10,031 nt of DNA from Hyphomicrobiales bacterium (GTDB taxonomy: Bacteria > Pseudomonadota > Alphaproteobacteria > Rhizobiales > GCA-2746425): assembly GCA_002746425.1 (NCBI GenBank), contig NVXB01000051.1:16090-26120 (forward strand). The letters run 5' to 3'. Positions 1-6,027 of this stretch are shown here, piece by piece. Position 1 is the first letter of the stretch; each line of letters starts with the position of its first letter. Below the pieces are notes generated by a model that had not been told where the DNA came from, did not search any database, and saw nothing but the letters and a program-made list of their open reading frames with translations. The translations under genes were made by a program, and so were the position numbers.

Positions 1-591
1 CCTTGTGGCATTTCCTACGAGCTAGTGGAAACAACCGCTGCTGAAGATAACCGCGAGCCGATTGTCACCGAAGGCATCAATTCTGAGCAAGGCATCAAAG
101 GCATTTATGGTATTGGCATTGCGGTGTTCGACAAAACCGCCATGGACGACTTTTTGACTGTCGGCATGTCGTTTGAATCGCTGGGCACTGATGGCAATGC
201 TGCGAAGTTTACAACGCCAAGCACCGGCCCAGGTAGTGTTGTGGAAATCCTGCATGAGCCAAACCGGCCACAGGGTACTTGGACGCTTTCCGGCGGCACC
301 ATCCACCACTTGGCTTTTGATACCAAAACCGAAGAAAACCAGATGGCATTGAAGGCGCATCTGGAAGGCCTCGGCTTTACCGATGTGTCCGATCAGAAAG
401 ATCGCAACTACTTCAAATCCTGCTACGTCCGCTCTCCCGGCGGCGCGCTGTTTGAACTGGCCTTTTCCTATGGCAAAGGCTGGAGCGCGGATGAGCCAGA
501 GGATCAACTCGGTCAGGTTCTGCAGTTCCCACCATGGTTCGCAGATCGCAAAGAAGAGATGGTTGCCGGTCTTGAAGAGTTCACCTGGTAA
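1..591 (+). CDS. Ring-cleaving extradiol dioxygenase of the VOC/glyoxalase fold (PcpA/LinE/MhqO-like), 5' partial
   Basis: The frame is open from the left edge and ends with TAA at 589-591, giving 196 visible residues. PcpA/LinE/MhqO-type enzymes have about 310-325, so roughly 115-125 N-terminal residues lie outside. The GTG at 25 is not a real start, because the codons before it (PCGISYELVE) already match the end of the first VOC domain. The second VOC domain follows. GTIHHLAF (visible residues 99-106) supplies a metal His (H103), and GGALFELA supplies the metal Glu (E152). Their 49-residue spacing equals His227-Glu276 of PcpA, and Y142 sits where PcpA has catalytic Tyr266. The C-terminal FPPWFADRKEE tail is typical of the ring-cleaving branch. 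Known members are Fe(II) enzymes that open hydroquinones or chlorohydroquinones, so a hydroquinone-type substrate is inferred. A quinone-detoxifying MhqO/MhqA-like role is the alternative. The hydrolase gene follows after 19 bases. Confidence 0.85.
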   Translation, partial: PCGISYELVETTAAEDNREPIVTEGINSEQGIKGIYGIGIAVFDKTAMDDFLTVGMSFESLGTDGNAAKFTTPSTGPGSVVEILHEPNRPQGTWTLSGGTIHHLAFDTKTEENQMALKAHLEGLGFTDVSDQKDRNYFKSCYVRSPGGALFELAFSYGKGWSADEPEDQLGQVLQFPPWFADRKEEMVAGLEEFTW

Positions 592-610
592 TCTAAGAGG
601 GAATTTATTG

Positions 611-1282
611 ATGTCATCAATTTACGATGAAACCACAGTTGCAATAGGTGCCGACGCAGAAACGGCAAAAATTGTGTGTGTGTTTGTGCATGGCCGTACT
701 CAATCACCGCAAGAGATGATTGATCAGGTCGTGCGCCATCTTGATGCCCCGACAACCCGGTTTATCTTGCCGAAATCAGAAGGTGCGGGTTGGTACGATG
801 CCCGCGCCATCGACCCTCTTACCGATACATCCAAGGCTGAGGTCAAATTGGCTCTGGACACACTTCAACACACAATAGAATGCGCCACCACGGAATGCCC
901 CAATGCGACGCTGGTGCTAGCTGGTTTTTCGCAAGGGGCGTGCCTGTCAGTAGAATATGTCATGCGCAATGGCGCTTGGGATGGCGCGTTGTGCCTCTTT
1001 ACCGGGTGCCGTGTTGGCACCACTGCTGATGATTTGCCGCGCGCTGATATGAACGGCATGCCGGTCTATGCCAGTTGCGGCGATGCTGATCCTTGGATTC
1101 CGGTGCCACCGTTTCAGGATATGGTGCAGACATTAATCGAGTGCGGTGCGCGGATGCGCACTGAGGCGTTTCCGGGCCGTGAGCATTGTGTGACCGCGAC
1201 CGAATGCGCTGCGCTGAACACCATGTTGGACAATATACAAAACGGCATTCATGCCTTTGGCGCGTTGGAAACAAGCTCATGA
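611..1282 (+). CDS. Alpha/beta hydrolase, phospholipase/carboxylesterase family, MhqD-like
   Basis: This is a 223-residue cytoplasmic serine hydrolase with no signal peptide. The ATG at 611 is preceded by a good ribosome site (AAGAGGGA, 595-602). A longer in-frame version would overlap the dioxygenase by about 200 bases and is not credible. Visible hallmarks are the oxyanion-loop stretch FVHGRTQSP (25-33), the nucleophile elbow GFSQGA with Ser107, the acid Asp160 in GDADPWIP, and the base His192 in PGREHCV. The order and spacing fit the small carboxylesterase/phospholipase family (about 200-225 residues). In Firmicutes, MhqD-type hydrolases occur beside MhqO/MhqA/MhqE dioxygenases and respond to quinones; the same pairing is seen here. 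The stop overlaps the reductase start (ATGA, 1279-1282), so the two are probably translationally coupled. The substrate is unknown: an ester, lactone or thioester by-product of ring cleavage is possible, but this is inference. Confidence 0.85.
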   Translation: MSSIYDETTVAIGADAETAKIVCVFVHGRTQSPQEMIDQVVRHLDAPTTRFILPKSEGAGWYDARAIDPLTDTSKAEVKLALDTLQHTIECATTECPNATLVLAGFSQGACLSVEYVMRNGAWDGALCLFTGCRVGTTADDLPRADMNGMPVYASCGDADPWIPVPPFQDMVQTLIECGARMRTEAFPGREHCVTATECAALNTMLDNIQNGIHAFGALETSS

Positions 1283-2346
1283 TGGCGATGAAATATTTTG
1301 TGTTTCCGGGTATTTCGAGCCGCGTTGTGTTCGGCTCTGGTACGATTGAAAAAGTTGCTGATGAAGTTGCCAATCTGGGGCGCAGCAAGGCGCTGGTGCT
1401 CTCAACGGGTTTTCAAACCAAAGACGCTGAAAACATTTCCGCCATGCTGGGCGCTCAATCAGCTGGCGTGTTTGCTGGTGCCATCATGCACACGCCGGTT
1501 GAGGTGACAGAGCAAGCGTTAAAAATCTTCAACAAGAGTGGCGCTGATTGTCTTGTTGCCATCGGCGGCGGCTCTACCATCGGCCTTGCAAAAGCTATTG
1601 CAACCCGCACCGGCGTTGATCAAATCGCGATACCCACTACCTATGCCGGGTCGGAAATGACCGACATTTTGGGCGAAACGAACGCTGGCAAAAAAGTCAC
1701 CCGCCGCGATGCATCAATCCGGCCTGAAACCGTGATCTACGACACAGATTTAACCCTGTCCCTGCCCGTTCCGATGACTATGACTTCGGCGCTCAATGCT
1801 ATCGCCCATGCGGTTGAGGGGCTTTATGCCTCCAACAGAAACCCGATCGTGACGATGATGGCGACCGAGGCGATGAAAGCTTTTAAGGCTGGGTTGCCCG
1901 TCCTTAAAAACGCCCCGCAGAACAAGGAAGCCCGCGCGCTCACCCAATACGCAGCATGGCTTTGCTCCATCATTCTGGGCCAAAGCGCCATGGCCCTGCA
2001 CCACAAATTATGCCACGTCATCGGCGGCCGTTTTGATACGCCCCATGCCGACACCCACGCAATATTGCTGCCCCACACAGCCGGTTTCAACGCGGTCGAT
2101 GTTCCCGAACTGCTCAAACCCGTCAGCGACATTTTTGGTGCAACGCCAGGCATTGGCCTTTGGGAGTTTGCCACAGAACTTGGCGCGCCAACCCGGCTCA
2201 AAGATGTAGGCATGAGCGAGAGCGATCTGGACACCGCCGCTCAAATTGCCGTCGAAACACCCTATCCAAATCCGCGCGATTTCAACCGCGATGACATTCG
2301 AAACTTGCTTCAAGCCGCATGGGAGGGCGCGAAGCCAGCATACTGA
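1279..2346 (+). CDS. Maleylacetate reductase (iron-containing alcohol dehydrogenase superfamily)
   Basis: Maleylacetate reductase converts maleylacetate to 3-oxoadipate with NAD(P)H, the step shared by hydroxyquinol and (chloro)hydroquinone degradation. From the ATG at 1279 the product has 355 residues, the usual length for the family. GGAA at 1267-1270 is a suitable ribosome site, and the start overlaps the hydrolase stop. ATGs at 1282 and 1288 are alternatives; a frame extension back to 1186 would lie inside the hydrolase gene. The N-terminal nucleotide domain shows FGSGTIEKV (18-26), GGGS (96-99) and PTTYAGSEMT (119-128). The C-terminal helical domain has ALNAIAHAVEGLYA (171-184), HHKLCHVIGG (241-250) and TPHADTHAILLPH (254-266). 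Asn173 stands where metal-dependent alcohol dehydrogenases carry an Asp ligand, as is usual for maleylacetate reductases. Two ring-cleavage genes in the same operon support the assignment. Halogenated maleylacetates could also be substrates. Confidence 0.92.
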   Translation: MMAMKYFVFPGISSRVVFGSGTIEKVADEVANLGRSKALVLSTGFQTKDAENISAMLGAQSAGVFAGAIMHTPVEVTEQALKIFNKSGADCLVAIGGGSTIGLAKAIATRTGVDQIAIPTTYAGSEMTDILGETNAGKKVTRRDASIRPETVIYDTDLTLSLPVPMTMTSALNAIAHAVEGLYASNRNPIVTMMATEAMKAFKAGLPVLKNAPQNKEARALTQYAAWLCSIILGQSAMALHHKLCHVIGGRFDTPHADTHAILLPHTAGFNAVDVPELLKPVSDIFGATPGIGLWEFATELGAPTRLKDVGMSESDLDTAAQIAVETPYPNPRDFNRDDIRNLLQAAWEGAKPAY

Positions 2347-2375
2347 TAAAAACAGAAAACCAAGGGAGTGAAGAC

Positions 2376-3656
2376 ATGATTACAAGGCGTAAACTCATTA
2401 AAAACGCAGCAGCAACAGGTGTTGTTCTTGGCGTTTCCGGGCTTTCAGCCCCCGCAATAGGGCAAGCCAAAAAAATCCGCATTGGCTATGTCAGCCCACA
2501 AACCGGCCCGCTGGCTGGCTTTGCAGAAGCTGATGCTTTCACCATTCAGCAGGTCATCGCAAAGATGGCTCAAATGGGCCTGAACGTGGAAATATTGGTC
2601 AAGGACAGCCAGTCAAATCCAAACCGCGCCGCCACTGTTGCGCAAGAACTCATCATCGATGACGAGATTGATTTGATGGTTGTTGCCTCGACACCGGAGA
2701 ACACCAATCCAGTAGCCACCGTGTGCGAAAATGAAGGCATGCCCGTCATTTCCACCATGGCGCCTTGGCAACCCTGGTTCATCGGCCAACAAGGCAACCC
2801 CGGCGATCCTTCGTCTTGGAAGCCTTTTGATTATGCCTACCATTTCTTCTGGGGCCTGGAAGATGTCATAGATGTTTTCACCAATATGTGGAGCCAGCTG
2901 GACACCAACAAATCCGTTGGCGGCCTGTTCCCCAATGATGCCGATGGCAATGCCTGGGGCGATCCAAATGTTGGTCTGAAACCAGGCCTCGAAGCTGATG
3001 GCTTTAGCCTACTCGATCCAGGCAGATACCAGAACCTGACCGATGATTTCTCCGCGCAAATCAACGCTTTTAAAGCTGCTGAGTGCGAAATCGTAACCGG
3101 CGTGGTTATTCCGCCAGATTTCACCACATTCTGGAATCAGGCCAAGCAGCAGGGCTTTACACCAAAAGCTGCGACCGTGGCCAAGGCTATCCTGTTCCCG
3201 CAAGCTGTCGAGACACTTGGCGATCAGGGCCACAACCTTTCCAGTGAAGTTTGGTGGTCTGCCAACCATCCGTTCAACTCCTCACTAACAGGCGAAAGCG
3301 CCGCCGATCTGGCAGCCAATTTCAGTGCGCAAACAGGCCGCCCATGGACCCAGCCCATCGGCTTCATCCATGCGCTGTTTGAAGTGGCAGCGGATGTTCT
3401 CAAACGTGCCGATGATCCAACAAATGCCGATGGTGTTGCGGAAGCAATTGGCGCAACCAATTTGAGCACGGTTGTGGGCAAGGTTTCCTGGGATGGGGCA
3501 AAACTGCCACCATTTGCAGCCAAAAACGTTTGTAAAACCCCATTGGTTGGCGGCCAGTGGCGTCTAAAAGAGGGCGGTGGATACGATCTGGTGATCGTTG
3601 ACAACCAAACCTCTCCAGACATTCCAACTGGCGGCGTTATGGAAGCACTCGCATAA
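2376..3656 (+). CDS. Periplasmic substrate-binding protein of a HAAT/branched-chain-type ABC importer, Tat-type signal
   Basis: This 426-residue protein should be the periplasmic receptor of the importer encoded just downstream. The start is ATG 2376, preceded by GGGAG (2364-2368); an upstream frame extension overlaps the reductase end and has no support. Residues 3-9 (TRRKLIK) form a twin-arginine motif, followed by a hydrophobic stretch (12-28) and a likely cleavage after Ala31 (AIGQA/KK), so Tat export of a folded receptor is plausible. The mature part begins with IRIGYVSPQTGPLAGF, the classic first strand and ligand loop of type I periplasmic-binding proteins (Peripla_BP_6). The rest reads as a two-lobed receptor of normal length. 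Members of this family bind branched-chain amino acids, amides, urea or aromatic acids. Placement among ring-degrading genes points to an aromatic ligand, but no residue proves it. The gene lies 29 bases after the reductase and 84 bases before the ATPase. Confidence 0.9.
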   Translation: MITRRKLIKNAAATGVVLGVSGLSAPAIGQAKKIRIGYVSPQTGPLAGFAEADAFTIQQVIAKMAQMGLNVEILVKDSQSNPNRAATVAQELIIDDEIDLMVVASTPENTNPVATVCENEGMPVISTMAPWQPWFIGQQGNPGDPSSWKPFDYAYHFFWGLEDVIDVFTNMWSQLDTNKSVGGLFPNDADGNAWGDPNVGLKPGLEADGFSLLDPGRYQNLTDDFSAQINAFKAAECEIVTGVVIPPDFTTFWNQAKQQGFTPKAATVAKAILFPQAVETLGDQGHNLSSEVWWSANHPFNSSLTGESAADLAANFSAQTGRPWTQPIGFIHALFEVAADVLKRADDPTNADGVAEAIGATNLSTVVGKVSWDGAKLPPFAAKNVCKTPLVGGQWRLKEGGGYDLVIVDNQTSPDIPTGGVMEALA

Positions 3657-3669
3657 CCAAACACAGTAT

Positions 3670-3702
3670 TGCGGCGGTCTCAAACCATCTGAGGTCGCCG
3701 CA
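3670..3702 (+). promoter_or_regulatory. Intercistronic hairpin after the binding-protein gene
   Basis: Arms 3670-3682 and 3690-3702 form a 13-pair stem (outer T-A, then GCGGCG with CGCCGC, two G-U wobbles, then CTCA with TGAG) around a 7-base loop. It starts 13 bases after the binding-protein stop. The bases that follow (ATATATAAG) are not a T-run, so it does not look like a simple intrinsic terminator. Such stems often protect the 3' end of an upstream message or cause partial read-through, so that the binding protein is made in excess of the membrane parts. That role is inferred here. Confidence 0.6.
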
Positions 3703-3710
3703 TATATAAG

Positions 3711-3728
3711 CGCACGTCGGTTCGTGCG
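3711..3728 (+). promoter_or_regulatory. Second small hairpin just upstream of the LivG-like start region
   Basis: CGCACG (3711-3716) and CGTGCG (3723-3728) are a perfect 6-pair inverted repeat with a 6-base loop (TCGGTT). It ends three bases before the AGGA ribosome site (3732-3735) of the ATPase gene. In RNA it could stall ribosomes or RNase near the start of the distal genes. As DNA it could be a small operator. The short stem makes it the weaker of the two structures in this gap. Confidence 0.4.
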
Positions 3729-3740
3729 AGCAGGAACACA

Positions 3741-4460
3741 ATGACGCTCCTCAGTCTTCACAATGTATCCAAAAGCTTTGGCGCACTGAAAGTCACCAAT
3801 GATGTCAGCTTTACGCTGAATGCAGGTGAAGCGCTTGGTATTATCGGCCCCAATGGCGCGGGTAAATCCACCCTGTTTAACCTCATCACCGGCAATCTGG
3901 CGGTTGATAGCGGGCGCATTGATTATGCCGGGCAGAATATAACCAAAACCTCGGCCATGCAGCGCTGCCTGTCTGGCATCGGGCGCTCGTTTCAAATACC
4001 GCAGCCCTTTGAAAAGCTGACAGTGTTTGAAAACCTCGTTGTTGCCGCCGCTTTTGGCCGTGACCTGCCCGAGCCTGAAGTGACTGCCAGTTGCGTCGAT
4101 ATTCTGCAACAGACTGAACTGATTGATAAGGCCAATGTGATCGCAGGCAGCTTGAGCCTGCTGGAGCGCAAACGCCTTGAGCTGGCCCGTGCCATGGCCA
4201 CCAACCCTAAATTACTGCTGCTGGATGAAATCGCCGGTGGGTTGACCGATGCGGAGTGTCAGGCGCTGATTACCACCATTCGCGACATCCATAGCAGTGG
4301 CGTCAGCATCATTTGGATCGAGCATGTGCTGCATGCGCTGACAAGCGTGGTGGAGCGCCTCCTTGTGCTCGATTTTGGCAAGGTCATTGAGCAGGGCGAA
4401 CCCAAAGCCACCATGCAAAGCCCCGAAGTAAAACGAATTTATTTGGGGATTGAATTTTAA
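3741..4460 (+). CDS. ABC transporter ATP-binding protein, LivG-like
   Basis: This 239-residue cytoplasmic ATPase energises the importer. The start is ATG 3741 with AGGA at 3732-3735. Seen in order are Walker A GPNGAGKST (36-44), a Q-loop region around SFQIPQPFEKLT (83-94), a signature segment LSLLERKRLELARA (138-151), Walker B LLLLDE (158-163) with catalytic Glu163, and an H-loop His195 in WIEHVLHAL. The fourth position of the LSGGQ-type signature, normally Gly, is Leu141. I recall similar LTLLDRKRLE-type signatures in a branch of LivG-like proteins, so this is probably a lineage trait rather than damage. The C-terminal EVKRIYLGIEF end is standard for the LivG type. Its stop shares a base with the LivF-like start (TAATG, 4458-4462). 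Partners are the LivF-like ATPase and the two permeases downstream. An aromatic cargo is inferred from context only. Confidence 0.93.
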   Translation: MTLLSLHNVSKSFGALKVTNDVSFTLNAGEALGIIGPNGAGKSTLFNLITGNLAVDSGRIDYAGQNITKTSAMQRCLSGIGRSFQIPQPFEKLTVFENLVVAAAFGRDLPEPEVTASCVDILQQTELIDKANVIAGSLSLLERKRLELARAMATNPKLLLLDEIAGGLTDAECQALITTIRDIHSSGVSIIWIEHVLHALTSVVERLLVLDFGKVIEQGEPKATMQSPEVKRIYLGIEF

Positions 4461-5167
4461 TGTCCCAATTGCAAACCAAAAACCTGACCGCCTTTTATGG
4501 CGATTTTCAAGCCCTGTTCGGCATTGATGTTGCGCTAGAAAAAGGCAAAACAATTGCCATAATAGGCGCCAACGGCGCGGGTAAAACTACCCTGCTGCGG
4601 TCCATTTCAGGGGTGCTGCAAAACGCTGCCGACATGGTGACGTTTGAAGGCAAACCCATTGGCGGCCTCTCTGCCGATCAGGTCATGGCAATGGGCGTTG
4701 CCATGGTGCCAGAAGGACGGCGTTTGTTCCCGTCCCTCTCGGTTGAAGAAAACCTTCTGGTGGGTGCCTATGGGCGCAAAACAGATGGCCCGTGGAACCT
4801 CGACAGCATTTACGAGCTGTTCCCCATGCTAAAAGAACGCCGCACGGCACCAAGTACCGTTTTGTCCGGTGGTCAGCAGCAAATGGTGGCGATTGGCCGT
4901 GCACTTATGTCCAATCCGCGCGTGCTTTTATGTGACGAGATTAGCCTAGGCCTGGCACCGGTGGTGATCCGTGACATCTACGCGGCGCTGCCGCGCATCA
5001 AAGAATCCGGCGCTTCGGTGGTTATTGTGGAACAGGATATCTCACGCGCCTTATCGGTCTCCGACTATGTTTATTGCATGATGGAAGGCCTCGTGACGCT
5101 CAGCGGCAAGCCGTCAGATATTAGCCGCGAAGACATTCATCACGCCTATTTTGGAGACTTGGTATGA
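4460..5167 (+). CDS. ABC transporter ATP-binding protein, LivF-like
   Basis: This is the second ATPase subunit, 235 residues, expected to pair with the LivG-like protein at the permease dimer. The ATG at 4460 overlaps the previous stop by one base, with GGGGA at 4445-4449 as ribosome site. Motifs are Walker A GANGAGKTT (36-44), VPEGRRLFPSLSVEENL (83-99, the usual LivF Q-loop segment), a textbook signature LSGGQQQ (135-141), Walker B VLLCDE (155-160), and VEQD (190-193) in the H-loop. The His of most ABC ATPases is therefore replaced by Gln192, as is common in LivF proteins. The C-terminal HHAYFGD matches the family ending. Length and order are normal. The stop overlaps the LivH-like start (ATGA, 5164-5167), which suggests coupled translation of the complex. 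Confidence 0.93.
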   Translation: MSQLQTKNLTAFYGDFQALFGIDVALEKGKTIAIIGANGAGKTTLLRSISGVLQNAADMVTFEGKPIGGLSADQVMAMGVAMVPEGRRLFPSLSVEENLLVGAYGRKTDGPWNLDSIYELFPMLKERRTAPSTVLSGGQQQMVAIGRALMSNPRVLLCDEISLGLAPVVIRDIYAALPRIKESGASVVIVEQDISRALSVSDYVYCMMEGLVTLSGKPSDISREDIHHAYFGDLV

Positions 5168-6027
5168 TCTGGGTCGACACCATCACCCAAGGCATTTTGC
5201 TGGGCGGTCTTTATGCCCTGTTTGCCACCGGGTTAAGTCTGGTTTTTGGCATCATGCGGCTGGTCAATCTGGCCCATGGCGATTTTATCATTCTGGGCGC
5301 TTATCTCATCCTGTTGCTGGTCACCATGTTGGGGCTGGACCCGTTTTTGGCCGCGCTGGTTGCCGCTCCGCTGATGTTTGTCTTTGGCTGGCTCTTGCAA
5401 AAAGTGGTCTTGAACCGCGTGGTTGGAGAGGATATTTTACCGCCCTTGCTGGTCACATTTGGCCTCTCAATCGTTTTGCAAAATGTGCTGTTGGAAGGGT
5501 TTTCAGCCGACAGTCAGCGCATTCAGGCGGGTGCGTTGCAAATCAGCTCTATTGATCTGGGCTTCGCCACCGTTGGCACGCTGCCATTGCTCACTTTTGG
5601 TTCAGCCATCGCGGTCGTCATAGCCTTGCAACAATTGTTTTACCGCACCAGCCTTGGCCGGGCCTTTCGCGCCACGTCCGATGATCCGGTCACCGCCAGC
5701 CTGATGGGCATTCGCCCCAGCAATATTTTCGCCATTGCCACCGGCATCGCCATGGTCGTGGTCACCATCTCTGCGCTCTATCTGGGCATGCGGGCCAGCT
5801 TTGACCCAGCCATCGGCCCTGCCCGGCTCATCTATGCCTTTGAAGCCGTCATCATCGGCGGCCTCGGTTCGTTCTGGGGCACATTGGCAGGCGGCATTAT
5901 CATAGGTGTCGCGCAGGCTCTGGGAGCCGCTATCAATCCTGAATGGCAGATACTGGCGGGCCATGTCGCCTTCCTGGTTGTTTTACTGCTTCGCCCACGT
6001 GGCTTGTTCCCAAGGGCATTTGACTGA
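5164..6027 (+). CDS. ABC transporter inner-membrane permease, LivH-like
   Basis: This 287-residue integral membrane protein forms one half of the import channel. ATG 5164 has GGAG at 5153-5156 and overlaps the LivF-like stop. The sequence is almost continuously hydrophobic, with roughly eight membrane segments. It has the family marks: GLYALFATGLSLVFG in the first helix (15-29), MRLVNLAHGDF (31-41), a cytoplasmic loop near SLGRAFRATSDDPVTASLMGI (about 163-183) that should contact the ATPases, the AVIIGGLGSFWGTLAGG segment near the C terminus, and the LRPRGLFP end. The length is usual for LivH (about 285-310). Its TGA shares one base with the LivM-like ATG (TGATG, 6025-6029). Substrate choice lies mainly in the binding protein, so the permease does not reveal the cargo. 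Confidence 0.93.
   Translation: MIWVDTITQGILLGGLYALFATGLSLVFGIMRLVNLAHGDFIILGAYLILLLVTMLGLDPFLAALVAAPLMFVFGWLLQKVVLNRVVGEDILPPLLVTFGLSIVLQNVLLEGFSADSQRIQAGALQISSIDLGFATVGTLPLLTFGSAIAVVIALQQLFYRTSLGRAFRATSDDPVTASLMGIRPSNIFAIATGIAMVVVTISALYLGMRASFDPAIGPARLIYAFEAVIIGGLGSFWGTLAGGIIIGVAQALGAAINPEWQILAGHVAFLVVLLLRPRGLFPRAFD

Noticed and set aside
22..507. 161-codon minus-strand frame opposite the dioxygenase
   Set aside because: The + strand frame carries matching metal and catalytic residues (H103, Y142, E152); the antisense frame shows no recognisable motif.
383..610. Upstream extension of the hydrolase reading frame
   Set aside because: It would overlap the dioxygenase by about 200 bases. The ATG at 611 has a strong ribosome site and gives the normal family length.
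1186..1278. Upstream extension of the maleylacetate reductase frame
   Set aside because: It lies inside the hydrolase gene over its catalytic His. The ATG at 1279 gives the usual N terminus and an ATGA overlap.
2319..2375. Upstream extension of the binding-protein frame
   Set aside because: It would put residues before the twin-arginine signal and overlap the reductase; GGGAG at 2364-2368 points to ATG 2376.
3670..3702. Reading the intercistronic stem as a full intrinsic terminator
   Set aside because: The stem is followed by ATATATAAG, not a T-run, and the downstream importer genes have no evident promoter of their own in the 84-base gap.
3564..4109. 181-codon minus-strand frame across the binding-protein end and the LivG-like start
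   Set aside because: It is antisense to two well-supported genes and to the intercistronic hairpins; its composition is that of a shadow frame.
5151..5555. Alternative + strand frame at the start of the LivH-like gene
   Set aside because: It is out of frame with a clear permease sequence and lacks any family motif.
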